From Paenibacillus sp. URB8-2 (lineage in GTDB: Bacteria; Bacillota; Bacilli; Paenibacillales; Paenibacillaceae): a stretch of 64,000 nt of DNA. Location of the stretch: the NCBI RefSeq assembly GCF_013393385.1, contig NZ_AP023239.1, forward strand, positions 2,294,001 to 2,358,000, written 5' to 3'. The position numbers and the translations under genes are program-made. Under the pieces are notes generated by a model. The model made no database searches and had not been told where the DNA came from. It saw nothing but the letters and a program-made list of their open reading frames with translations. Positions 24,357 through 33,386 of this stretch are shown piece after piece; within the stretch, counting starts at the first letter, position 1; each line of letters begins with the position of its first letter.

Positions 24357-25685
24357 TTGAAAAAGAAAACAAAATTGGCTATAAGCGCAATGCTCATTAC
24401 CGGTCTGTTGGCCGGATGTGGAAATAGCGGAGGAGGCAACAGCTCGGCGGAGGGGAATTCTTCCGGAACAAAAAGCGAGAAGGTAACGCTTACCTTCTGG
24501 AGAAACTCCGGCAACGATTCCGAGAACTCGGCGTACGATAAATTGGTGGCATCCTTTAATGAGAGTCATCCTGACATCAAAGTGGAGATGAGCCCGATCC
24601 CGTATGCGGATTACGATACAAAGCTCAGAACGTCCATCGCTTCGGGCAACCCGCCGGATATTATGGCGATCGATGCGCCGAACATGGCTTCCTATGCGCA
24701 GGCGGGCGCTCTGCAGCCGCTGACGGAATACTTTAAAAAGGATGGCAATCTGGAAGATATTCCGGAGTCCACCATCAAAACGTATACTTACAAGAACGAG
24801 ATTTACATGGCGCCGCTGACCGAATCATCGATCGCCTTGTTCTATAACAAGAAGATGTTCGAAGCAAAGGGCATTCCGCTTCCTTCCAAAAATCCGGATG
24901 AGCCGATCACCTGGGATCAAGTACTTGAAGCGGCTCAAAAGCTGAACGATCCGGATGGCGGTGTCTACGGCATCGACCCTGCTCAAGGCTTCGGCAACGC
25001 GGGCGGAACGGCTTACTTCAAATACCCGATCATCTGGCAATTCGGCGGCGAGATCATGAGCCCGGACGGAACGACCTCCAAAGGCTATCTGGATAAGCCG
25101 GAAACGAAAAAAGCGCTGCAATTCTTCTCGGATCTGTATAACAAGTCCAAGGTATCCTCACTGGAATACCCGCCGGATCCGTTCCCTAACAATCAGCTTG
25201 CTATGACAATCGACGGCTCTTGGTCGCTGGGCAACTATGCCGAGAAGTTCCCGAACTTCAAGCTGGGCGTCGATTACGACATCGCCCCGCTGCCTAAAGA
25301 AACGCAGCAGGCCGTTGCGAACGGAAGCTGGTCGCTGGCCGTCTCCGCGAAGAGCAAGAACCCCGAGGCCGCTTGGCAGTTCGTCAACTATGTAACGGGA
25401 GCGGAAGGATCGAAGACTTATTGCTCGATTACCAAAGACATTCCGGCCCGCTATTCGGTAGCCAAGCAATTCCCGGAATTGAACGAATATCCGAAGAACA
25501 TCTTTGTCGTGCAGAACCAAAAATACGGCAGACCGCGTCCGATTACACCGATCTTCCCGCAAATGTCTGAAGCAGTTAACAAGATGATTGAGGAAGTGAC
25601 GATCAGCGGACGAAACGTCGACGCCGCCGTCGCCGATGCCATTACTAAGATCGACAAGGCTTACGCCGATCTGCCGCAAAAATAA
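24357..25685 (+). CDS. ABC transporter sugar-binding lipoprotein (family 1)
   Basis: The product of about 442 residues has a lipoprotein signal peptide with lipobox LLAGC (Cys21) and a Ser/Gly-rich linker. It then has a family 1 solute-binding fold: VTLTFWRNSGND, FNESHPDIKVEM, YDTKLRTSIASGNPPDI, and YFVGS-like C-terminal lobes. The start is TTG at 24357 with AAGGGGAGG 7 nt upstream; the frame running back to 24225 has no ribosome site. Downstream lie a YesM/YesN pair, GH32 enzymes and two permeases, so the ligand is probably fructan oligosaccharide or sucrose-type sugar (inference from context). No ATPase gene is in the cluster; a shared MsmX-type ATPase would be needed. Confidence 0.9.
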   Translation: MKKKTKLAISAMLITGLLAGCGNSGGGNSSAEGNSSGTKSEKVTLTFWRNSGNDSENSAYDKLVASFNESHPDIKVEMSPIPYADYDTKLRTSIASGNPPDIMAIDAPNMASYAQAGALQPLTEYFKKDGNLEDIPESTIKTYTYKNEIYMAPLTESSIALFYNKKMFEAKGIPLPSKNPDEPITWDQVLEAAQKLNDPDGGVYGIDPAQGFGNAGGTAYFKYPIIWQFGGEIMSPDGTTSKGYLDKPETKKALQFFSDLYNKSKVSSLEYPPDPFPNNQLAMTIDGSWSLGNYAEKFPNFKLGVDYDIAPLPKETQQAVANGSWSLAVSAKSKNPEAAWQFVNYVTGAEGSKTYCSITKDIPARYSVAKQFPELNEYPKNIFVVQNQKYGRPRPITPIFPQMSEAVNKMIEEVTISGRNVDAAVADAITKIDKAYADLPQK

Positions 25686-25728
25686 ACGCCTTCCCGGGAT
25701 AAACGGGAGAGCAGTGAATACGATTGAA

Positions 25729-25762
25729 GAGAGGCGTCCGGATATCCGGCCGTCTCTTTTCG
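25729..25762 (+). terminator. Probable terminator after the binding-protein gene
   Basis: AGAG-GCG-TCCGGATATCCGG-CCG-TCTCTTTT can fold as an imperfect palindrome ending in T residues. It may reduce read-through from the abundant binding-protein transcript into the sensor genes. Confidence 0.5.
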
Positions 25763-25880
25763 GACTTCGGAACGGAAAGAAGATGAAGCACATTTCTTTT
25801 TGGGTAAAAAGCGTCTATACTGATTAAAGTTTGCTGGCCCTAAAGCGCGAAACCGGGCCTTAGACAGGAGCTGTAACAAC

Positions 25881-27662
25881 ATGCCGTACTCGCTGCGAAG
25901 CCGATTGATGCTGTCTTTTTCCATACTGCTGATTATTCCTTTTACTGCGGTCGTTTTCATTCTGAGTAAGGAGTCCGAGAAGCAGATCCAATCTTCCATC
26001 GAGACCTCAACCCTTCAGACGATCGACCAGTTCGCTGCCCATGCCGATACGCTGCTCTTGCAGATCGAAGACACGGGCAAGCAGGTGCTCAGCAGCACGT
26101 TCACCCAGCAATGGATTACAACCCGATTAAACAGGGGCAGTTCAACCGGGGAACGATATTTGGCGATGCAGCAGCTGCGGAATTTTTTCTCCTCCTATGC
26201 TATCAACAATTCCAACATCATCTCCATTTCCGCGTTCAGGGAAGACGGCGGGGGAATCTGGACGCAGGATACAAGCTATAAGGACAGCGAGTGGTATAAG
26301 CAGTACATGCATCTGAATGTCCGCTGGACCAGGGCCCATAAAGATCCCGATCAGAGCGATGAAAGCATGCGCGGGAGAGAAGTGAACAGCCTTGTCATTC
26401 CCCTCGTTCAGCTTCAGTCGCTAAGCAACATCGGACTTCTCAAGATCAACTACCCGACCAGCCTGCTGCGCGGAGACATTGACAAGATCAGGTTCGGCAG
26501 CAGCGGAAGAGCTTTTTTGCTGACCGAGGAAGGAACCAGCGTGCTTGACCAGAACCTGGGGAGCAGCAAGCAGGTTGTCAGTGAGGGATTGGCTTATGTG
26601 AAGGCGCATTCGGCCGGACTAATCAGCGGAATCATTCCGCTGCGCCAGAAGGATAGGGATTATCTGCTGTTCTACCGCAAGCTGCCGGCGCAGAACTGGA
26701 TTATTATCGGCGAAGTGCCCGAAGCCGAGCTGTATGCGAAGATCACCGATATCAAGCAGACACTGCTGCTGGGAAGCCTTGGTCTGCTGCTGATCGTTAT
26801 CGCGGTCGCTCTGTGGCTGTCTATCGGGATTACGAGGCCGCTGAGCGCCATGGCGCGGGCGATGAGGCATGTCAAGCACGGGCGGTTTGATCTTGCACTG
26901 CAGCATATGCCCAAAGCCGGGAAACGGCAGAGCGAAGTGAATTATGTCGCCAGCGTATTCGAGCAGATGACCCACCGGCTGAAATATTTGATCGAGACCG
27001 AATTCGAGACGGATCTGCGGCGCAAAAATGCCGAATACAAGGCGCTGCTGCTGCAGATTAATCCGCATTTTTATTACAATACGCTGGAAATTATAGGCGG
27101 ACTGGCGGCGATGAAGCGGGAGGATTTGGTCATGGACGCGACGGAAGCGCTCGCCAAGATGATGAGATATTCGCTCAGGTTGGACAGCGATCTAGTGAAG
27201 GTCAGCGAGGAAATGGGCTATATCCGCGATTATTTGTTCATTTTGCAGCTGCGTCATCAAGACAGTCTTACCGTCTCCATCGACTGCGATCCGCAGACCG
27301 AGTCACTAAATATTGCGAAGTTCATTTTACAGCCGCTGGTGGAGAATGCGGTGAAATACAGTCTGGAAAAAGGAAACACCGCCGAAATTACGCTTACCTC
27401 CGAGCTGCGGGACAACTTGCTGTGGCTGACGGTCAAGGATAACGGAATCGGTATGTCGGAGGAACTGATCCGCAGCGTGCTTGCGGATACGGAGCTGAGG
27501 AGCGGGGTCGGCATATTGAACGATAAAGGAAACAGCATCGGTCTGCGAAATGTGCTCTCCCGCTGCCGTCTATATTATGGCGATCTGTTCGAAGCGAATT
27601 TGAAGTCCGAATTGGATGTAGGTACTTCCATTACGCTGAAGCTGCCGCCGGTAAGGAGCTGA
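25881..27662 (+). CDS. Sensor histidine kinase, YesM type
   Basis: The product is 593 residues. TM1 lies at about residues 10-28 and an extracellular Cache-like sensor at about 30-290. TM2 (TLLLGSLGLLLIVIAVALWL, about 293-313) is followed by HAMP. The His_kinase domain has phospho-His396 in LLLQINPHFYYNTLE, and a HATPase has NAVKYSLEKG and DNGIGMSEEL. YesM kinases sense extracellular sugars or their binding proteins. AGGAG precedes the ATG, and the AraC-type response regulator starts 5 bp after the stop. Genomic position between the sugar-binding protein and the GH32 gene indicates it controls the fructan locus. Confidence 0.92.
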   Translation: MPYSLRSRLMLSFSILLIIPFTAVVFILSKESEKQIQSSIETSTLQTIDQFAAHADTLLLQIEDTGKQVLSSTFTQQWITTRLNRGSSTGERYLAMQQLRNFFSSYAINNSNIISISAFREDGGGIWTQDTSYKDSEWYKQYMHLNVRWTRAHKDPDQSDESMRGREVNSLVIPLVQLQSLSNIGLLKINYPTSLLRGDIDKIRFGSSGRAFLLTEEGTSVLDQNLGSSKQVVSEGLAYVKAHSAGLISGIIPLRQKDRDYLLFYRKLPAQNWIIIGEVPEAELYAKITDIKQTLLLGSLGLLLIVIAVALWLSIGITRPLSAMARAMRHVKHGRFDLALQHMPKAGKRQSEVNYVASVFEQMTHRLKYLIETEFETDLRRKNAEYKALLLQINPHFYYNTLEIIGGLAAMKREDLVMDATEALAKMMRYSLRLDSDLVKVSEEMGYIRDYLFILQLRHQDSLTVSIDCDPQTESLNIAKFILQPLVENAVKYSLEKGNTAEITLTSELRDNLLWLTVKDNGIGMSEELIRSVLADTELRSGVGILNDKGNSIGLRNVLSRCRLYYGDLFEANLKSELDVGTSITLKLPPVRS

Positions 27663-27667
27663 ATGCG

Positions 27668-29284
27668 ATGTATACAATTATGCTGGTCGATGACGAAAAG
27701 GGCATCCGTGACAGCATCAAAGCCAAGATTAACTGGGAGGAAGCCGGTTTTCGGATTGCATATGAGGCATCCGGCGGCGGAGAAGCGCTGCAGCTGCTGG
27801 AAGAGGGGCCGCTGCCCCATCTTCTCATCTCCGATATCCGAATGCCGAAAATGAACGGCATTGAGCTCATCACGATCTGCAAGGAACGCTATCCGGGACT
27901 TCGTACGGCTGTGCTGTCGGGTTATTCGGACTTCGAATATTTGAAAGCGGCTATCCAGTTGGGCGTTAAAGACTATCTGCTGAAGCCCGTCGCGCGCGGC
28001 GAACTGACCGAAATGCTAGGCAGAATCGCCGCCGATATTCGCGCGGAGCAGGAAAGGCTTCGCGATTCGGAGCTGGAGCGTCATCAGAAGAATGAGCAGC
28101 TTCAGATGCTGCAGGAGCATTACTTATTGCAGCTTGTCAAAGACGAATGGTACAGTCTTTCCGCCGTGAAGGAACGGCTGCAGCAGCTGCAGCTCGCCCC
28201 TCTGGCCGCGGACGGCTTTAAAGCCCGCTTCGCCGCGGTGGAGATGCGGATTCCGCCGGACAGGCTGGGCGTTACCCGGGAACGCAGGGACCTGATGAAT
28301 CTTGCCTTCCAAATGCTGTGCAGGGAGACGGCTTCGCGCCGGGAAGGCATTTATCCGTTCCCGGAAATCGCCCACTCTTCGATGATGTATTTTCTAATCG
28401 TGATGAGGGACGGGGTGCCGGAGAACAGCGCGGAGAACTTCGTCGCCGAATTAAAACGGAATATCGCCGAATATCTGAATGTGGACAGTGTGGCGGGAAT
28501 CGGGGAGAAGGCGGAGGGTTGGGATGCCTTGAAGAACGGCTATGCCTCCTGTATGCTGGCCTGGAGCCGGAGCACCGTGCATGAACAAAAAGACAGCGGA
28601 CAGAGCGGGCTGCTGGAGCTGACGAACGCTTTTACGCCCGAGACGGAGCGCAAGCTGGTGCAGGCTATCGAGAACCTCGATATGCCGGCGTTCCGAAGAC
28701 AACTGCAAGCCGTCTTTTCCGCCGACCGGGATACTCCAGTATTCGCCTTCACCTTTCTGGCGCTCCGGCTGCTGCTGCTGTTCAGTTCGGTGGCGAAGAA
28801 GTTCGAATTGGGCGACTCTTCGCTGCAAAAGCATTTATGGAACTGCCAGATGACCATATCGGATTATCAATCCAGGAAAGGCATAATGGGGCAGATCGAC
28901 GAGCTGGCCGGCCTTGTAATGGAAGAGGTCAAGAAGACACGTTTTTCCAGCGGCCAGCATATCGTGGAGGCGGTCCGTCAATATGTGGAGGAGAACTTCT
29001 GTTACGAGCTGAATCTATCCTCTTTGGCGGATATGTTCCACTTGAACGAGACGTATCTGTCGGGCCTGTTCAAGCAGCATGTGGGAGTCACCTTCAGCGA
29101 TTATGTCACGGGTCTGCGCATCGCAAAAGCCCAGCAGCTCCTGAAAGAGAACGAGCTGAAGCTGACCGATATCGCGATGCTTGTCGGCTATTCCAGCTCC
29201 AGTTATTTCAGCACCGTCTTCAAGAAGGCGTGCGGCAAAAGCCCGAAGGAATACAGGGAAGAGTATTTGCAGAACGCGCGGTGA
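27668..29284 (+). CDS. Response regulator with AraC HTH, YesN type
   Basis: The 538-residue product begins with a receiver: MLVDDEKGIRDS, acceptor Asp56 in LISDIRMPKMNG, and the Lys in YLLKPVARGE. A middle helical region of about 300 residues of unknown fold is followed by a C-terminal AraC double HTH (SLADMFHLNETYLSGLFKQH, IAMLVGYSSSSYFSTVFKK). It lies 5 bp after the kinase, with AAGGAG inside the end of the kinase gene, so the two are coupled. It should activate the GH32/transport genes when phosphorylated. A terminator follows it, so those genes have their own promoter. Confidence 0.93.
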   Translation: MYTIMLVDDEKGIRDSIKAKINWEEAGFRIAYEASGGGEALQLLEEGPLPHLLISDIRMPKMNGIELITICKERYPGLRTAVLSGYSDFEYLKAAIQLGVKDYLLKPVARGELTEMLGRIAADIRAEQERLRDSELERHQKNEQLQMLQEHYLLQLVKDEWYSLSAVKERLQQLQLAPLAADGFKARFAAVEMRIPPDRLGVTRERRDLMNLAFQMLCRETASRREGIYPFPEIAHSSMMYFLIVMRDGVPENSAENFVAELKRNIAEYLNVDSVAGIGEKAEGWDALKNGYASCMLAWSRSTVHEQKDSGQSGLLELTNAFTPETERKLVQAIENLDMPAFRRQLQAVFSADRDTPVFAFTFLALRLLLLFSSVAKKFELGDSSLQKHLWNCQMTISDYQSRKGIMGQIDELAGLVMEEVKKTRFSSGQHIVEAVRQYVEENFCYELNLSSLADMFHLNETYLSGLFKQHVGVTFSDYVTGLRIAKAQQLLKENELKLTDIAMLVGYSSSSYFSTVFKKACGKSPKEYREEYLQNAR

Positions 29285-29352
29285 CGCATTATTCGAGCAG
29301 CCGCGGCATCAACTGCCGTCATTTAAACCAAGAGCCGTACCCTAAGCGGATG

Positions 29353-29373
29353 AACCGCCGGGTGCGGTTTTTT
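29353..29373 (+). terminator. Short terminator after the yesN-like gene
   Basis: AACCGC-CGGGT-GCGGTT is followed by T residues. It separates regulator and enzyme genes. Confidence 0.65.
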
Positions 29374-29506
29374 GCTGTCTGAAGCGGGTCAAGAAATTGC
29401 AAGTCAATATCCGATGATATTGAAATTTTTAAGCCGGCCGGTCGTCTACAATGAAATCACAAGGGAAGAATCTTATATTTTGAACCCAAGGATAGGAGTA
29501 GACGGC

Positions 29507-31375
29507 ATGAGCGGAAAAACAAAAAAGCTGTTATGCCTGATGGCTCTGGCGCTGGTTATGGCAGTATCGGGCTGCGACAAGGGAGGTCCGTCCAAGGGCG
29601 GAGAGGCGGAAGGAGAAAGTACGCCAAATGAAGTGACGCCGGCGCCTTTCACCTTCAGCAAGGACCCGAATTATTACACCGAGCTGTATCGGCCGCAATA
29701 TCATTTGTCCCCTGAAACGGGCAATATGAGCGACCCGAACGGGATGGTCTTTTTCGAGGGGGAGTATCACCAGTTCTATCAGAACAGCGGACAGTGGGGG
29801 CATGCGGTCAGCACGGATCTCATTCATTGGCAGCATCTGCCGGTGGCGCTGCTACGCGATTCGCTTGGAGAGATTTGGTCGGGCAGCGCGGTGGTGGATT
29901 GGAACGATACTAGCGGTTTTTTTGACGGTAAGCCGGGCCTGGTCGCGATATTCACGCATTTCAAGGGCGGCCAGCAGTCGCAGAGTATCGCCTACAGCGC
30001 CGACAAAGGGCGGACGTGGACCAAGTATGAAGGGAATCCCGTCATCCCAAATCCCGGACTTAAGGATTTCAGGGACCCCAAGGTGTTCTGGTATGAACCG
30101 TCCAAATCGTGGACGATGGTCGTCTCCGTGGATAACAAAGTCAGGTTCTATTCCTCGCCCGATCTGAAAAAGTGGGGAATGACCAGCGAATTCGGTGCGG
30201 ATCAAGGTTCTCACGCCGCGGTCTGGGAATGTCCGGACCTGTTCCAGCTTCCGGTTGAAGGCACGAAGGAGAAGAAGTGGGTGCTGGCCGTGAGCATCGG
30301 CAACAATGCGGCTACCAAAGGCTCCACCGCACAGTATTTCGTCGGATCTTTCGACGGCAAGACCTTCACGAATGAAAATGATCCTTCCAAGGTGCTCTGG
30401 ACCGATTACGGAAAGGATTTTTACGCCGCCGTCTCTTATTCCGACATTCCCGAAAGCGACGGCCGGAGAATTTATACAGGCTGGATGTCCAATTGGCGCT
30501 ATCCCTTTAATATGCCGACGGACCCCTGGAAGGGCAATATGTCCGTGCCTCGCGTGCTGACGCTCAAAGAAGTTCCGGGAGAAGGCTTAAGGCTTGCGCA
30601 GCAGCCAGTCAAGGAACTGGAAGCTCTGCGCGGCAAGCCGGTGGAGATACCGGCACAGGAGCTGAAGCCGGGCTTAAACCCCTTCTCCTCGCTGCTGGGC
30701 ACATCCTATGAGTTGGATACGGCTTTAAATGTGGGAGACGGGGCGGAATTCAGAATTAAGGTAAGAAAAGGAAGCGGCCAGGAGACGGTCATTTCTTACA
30801 ACGCCGCATCTTCTACCTTAACGGTCGATCGAACCAAATCGGGCGATAGTTCGTTCGAGCCGGGTTTTGCCGAGAAGGTGGAAGCGCCGCTGAAGCCGGA
30901 GAACGGGACCGTCAAGCTGCGCCTCTACGTGGATGAATCCACGCTGGAAGTGTTCTCGGGAGATGGAACCACGGTAATCTCCAGCATTATTTTCCCGAGC
31001 GCCACGAGCAGCGGCCTGGAGCTGGTTCTCTCCAAAGGCAGCGTTAAGCTGGAAAGCGCAACGCTCTATCCGATGAAGTCCGTTTGGCGGGACGAAGCGC
31101 CGGATGGAATAACCCCGCTGAGGGTCGTGCTGAACAAGAGCAGCCTGGATGTGCCGGTCGGAGGCAGCGCGCAGGCGATGGCGGGTGTGCTCCCGTATAC
31201 CGCGCCGCAGAAGCTGGTCTGGGAATCGTCCGACGAGACGGTCGCAAAGGTTGTGAGTGACGGAGGAACGTCAGCCGTCATCAAGGGAGTCAAGGAGGGT
31301 CAGGCGGAAATCAAGGCGCGAACGCCGGACGGCAAAGTCTTCTCCGTGCTCAGCGCGTTCGTTTACAAGCCGTAG
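29507..31375 (+). CDS. GH32 fructan hydrolase (levanase/inulinase-like), lipoprotein, with Ig-like tail
   Basis: The product is about 622 residues. The lipobox VSGC (Cys23) anchors it to the membrane surface. GH32 marks are Asp76 in NMSDPNG (nucleophile, variant of WMNDPNG), Asp190 in FRDPK (RDP motif) and Glu241 in WECPDLF (acid/base), followed by the five-blade propeller and beta-sandwich. A C-terminal bacterial Ig-like group 2 domain (about 530-620) follows: LVWESSDETVAKV and GTSAVIKGVKEGQAEI. It should cleave terminal fructose from levan, inulin or sucrose at the cell surface. The ATG at 29507 has AGGAG 8 nt upstream; earlier in-frame codons are probably leader. It precedes the permease genes. 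Confidence 0.9.
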   Translation: MSGKTKKLLCLMALALVMAVSGCDKGGPSKGGEAEGESTPNEVTPAPFTFSKDPNYYTELYRPQYHLSPETGNMSDPNGMVFFEGEYHQFYQNSGQWGHAVSTDLIHWQHLPVALLRDSLGEIWSGSAVVDWNDTSGFFDGKPGLVAIFTHFKGGQQSQSIAYSADKGRTWTKYEGNPVIPNPGLKDFRDPKVFWYEPSKSWTMVVSVDNKVRFYSSPDLKKWGMTSEFGADQGSHAAVWECPDLFQLPVEGTKEKKWVLAVSIGNNAATKGSTAQYFVGSFDGKTFTNENDPSKVLWTDYGKDFYAAVSYSDIPESDGRRIYTGWMSNWRYPFNMPTDPWKGNMSVPRVLTLKEVPGEGLRLAQQPVKELEALRGKPVEIPAQELKPGLNPFSSLLGTSYELDTALNVGDGAEFRIKVRKGSGQETVISYNAASSTLTVDRTKSGDSSFEPGFAEKVEAPLKPENGTVKLRLYVDESTLEVFSGDGTTVISSIIFPSATSSGLELVLSKGSVKLESATLYPMKSVWRDEAPDGITPLRVVLNKSSLDVPVGGSAQAMAGVLPYTAPQKLVWESSDETVAKVVSDGGTSAVIKGVKEGQAEIKARTPDGKVFSVLSAFVYKP

Positions 31376-31486
31376 CCTGCCCATGAAAATGACTTTAGTC
31401 AATAAAAATATCCGCCGCACGGGAGCTTCCTTGCAAGCCTGGGGCTGCGTCCCGGAGCGGCGGAAGGATTGGAGATGAGGTAACAT

Positions 31487-32419
31487 ATGGCAAGCACCGC
31501 AACAACCGGTAAACCCGCGGCAAATACCTTACCGAAAAAGAACCGTGGTTCCTTTTTGAGAGGCGAAGAGATGACGGCATGGTGGTTTGTGCTTCCTTCG
31601 TTCGCTCTCCTGCTTATCTTTGTCTTCTATCCGATGCTGCAGGCGTTCATTATCAGCTTTCAAAATTATAATCTGGTCGGCGGCACCAAAAGCTTTGTCG
31701 GACTGGACAACTACAAATCGCTGATGACGGATCATTCTTTCCTTGCCAGCCTCGGGCATTCGTTCTATTTTGCAATCATCGTCATCCCGATACAGACATG
31801 CATTTCGCTCGGTATGGCGCTGCTGATTCAGAAAAAGGTGGTCGCGACCGGACTGTTCCGGACGCTCTACTTCATTCCGGTCGTCATTTCGACGGCGGTG
31901 GCCGCGACGGTCTTCAAGCTGATTTACAACAAGGAATATGGCCTGCTGAATAATTTCCTCGAGCTCTTGCATTTGCCGACTACGAACTTCCTGTCCAATC
32001 CGGACACGGCGATGAACGGCGTCATTATGCTCGGCATGTGGAAAGCCGTCGGATTTTTCATGATCATTTTTCTCGCGGGGCTGAACAATATTCCCCAGGA
32101 TTTATACGAAGCGGCTAAAGTCGACGGCGCAAGCAAAATCCAGCAGTTCTTCCGGATTACGCTTCCTATGCTTAACCGCACCACGGCTTTTGTTGTCATC
32201 ATCACGACGATTGACGCCATCAAGATTTCCGGTCTGGTGTTCGTTCTTACCAACGGGGGGCCCAATGGAGCGACCGAAACCGCAGTCTTCTATATTTATC
32301 AAATGGCATTCAAGCAAATGCAAATGGGATACGGAACGGCGGCGGCGTTTATTCTGTTCGCGATCGTGCTCGCCATTTCGCTTGTGCAGATGAGACTGTT
32401 CCGGAATCAGGATTACTAG
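31487..32419 (+). CDS. Carbohydrate ABC transporter permease (MalF/UgpA type)
   Basis: This 310-residue protein has six hydrophobic segments, beginning after a short basic N-terminus (WWFVLPSFALLLIFVFYPML). The EAA loop that contacts the ATPase is clear: YEAAKVDGASKIQQFFRITL. GAGGTAAC lies upstream of the ATG. It is followed 11 bp later by the second permease and preceded by the GH32 lipoprotein gene, so it forms the membrane channel for the fructan-derived sugar with the partner permease and the lipoprotein encoded at 24357. Confidence 0.9.
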   Translation: MASTATTGKPAANTLPKKNRGSFLRGEEMTAWWFVLPSFALLLIFVFYPMLQAFIISFQNYNLVGGTKSFVGLDNYKSLMTDHSFLASLGHSFYFAIIVIPIQTCISLGMALLIQKKVVATGLFRTLYFIPVVISTAVAATVFKLIYNKEYGLLNNFLELLHLPTTNFLSNPDTAMNGVIMLGMWKAVGFFMIIFLAGLNNIPQDLYEAAKVDGASKIQQFFRITLPMLNRTTAFVVIITTIDAIKISGLVFVLTNGGPNGATETAVFYIYQMAFKQMQMGYGTAAAFILFAIVLAISLVQMRLFRNQDY

Positions 32420-32430
32420 GAGGGAAAGCT

Positions 32431-33270
32431 ATGAACCGTTTTGCAAGCTTTGCTAAATATACAATCATGATCATCATCGCCATCGTGTCCATCATTCCGA
32501 TTATCTGGATGATCACAGGGGCGTCCCGTCCATATGCAGAATTGTTCAAATACTCGAACAGCTTCAATATCCATTTGTTCGTGCCGGTGCAGCCGACTCT
32601 GCAGAACTTCAAAGATGTCATCTTTAACGAGCGGAATCCGTTCCTCACGTATATCGGCAACACGCTGTTCGTCGCTTCCATTGTCACGGTGCTCGTGCTG
32701 CTGATCAACTCCATGGCCGCGTTCGCATTTGCCAAGCTGCGCTTCCGGGGCAAGGCGATCGTATTCGCCCTGTTCATGTCCGCCATGATTATTCCCGGAG
32801 AAGTGACATTGGTTCCCAACTATTTGCTCATGCACAATTTCGGCTGGCTTGATTCGTACAAATCGCTGATTATTCCTTCGATGCTGTCCGTGTTCGGCAT
32901 TTTCCTGCTCCGGCAGTTCTTCGCCGAGGTTCCGGATGAAATTCTGGAGGCGGCCAAAATCGACGGCGCAACCATGCCGCGCACCTTTGCCCGGATTGTA
33001 CTACCCGCGGCCGTGCCTCCGATGATCACGCTGGGTCTAATGACCTTTCTCGGCAACTGGGACTCCTATTTGTGGCCGCTGATCGTCATCAACGACGACA
33101 AGAAGCAGATGATCCAGGTCGCCATTGCCGCATTCTCTTCTGCGGAGGGTACGGACTGGTCGAAGATTCTGGCGGCGAGCACAATTTCAACCGTTCCCAT
33201 TCTAGTTCTGTTCCTGTTCCTCCAGCGTTATTACATTCAGGGGATTACCATGTCGGGTGTAAAAGGCTGA
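32431..33270 (+). CDS. Carbohydrate ABC transporter permease (MalG/UgpE type)
   Basis: This 279-residue protein has six membrane segments and the EAA motif LEAAKIDGATMPRTFARIVL. It is the usual second half of a CUT1 permease heterodimer, with a short C-terminus ending in QGITMSGVKG. AGGAGGG precedes the ATG. No ATP-binding subunit gene follows, which is common for Firmicute CUT1 systems that share MsmX. Confidence 0.9.
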   Translation: MNRFASFAKYTIMIIIAIVSIIPIIWMITGASRPYAELFKYSNSFNIHLFVPVQPTLQNFKDVIFNERNPFLTYIGNTLFVASIVTVLVLLINSMAAFAFAKLRFRGKAIVFALFMSAMIIPGEVTLVPNYLLMHNFGWLDSYKSLIIPSMLSVFGIFLLRQFFAEVPDEILEAAKIDGATMPRTFARIVLPAAVPPMITLGLMTFLGNWDSYLWPLIVINDDKKQMIQVAIAAFSSAEGTDWSKILAASTISTVPILVLFLFLQRYYIQGITMSGVKG

Positions 33271-33330
33271 CGGGATGTCAAAAATGTGCAAGACTGAGGG
33301 CTGCCAAGGCATATCCTCGTTGCAATATAG

Positions 33331-33366
33331 CAAGACCGCGGCGGCGAACGCCCGGTCTTGTTCATT
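33331..33366 (+). terminator. Probable terminator or attenuator before the large GH32 gene
   Basis: CAAGACCG (33331-33338) and CGGTCTTG (33353-33360) form a stem followed by TTCATTT. The weak T tract may allow partial read-through into the next gene. Confidence 0.5.
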
Positions 33367-33386
33367 TGGGTTAAAGGAGCGAATGT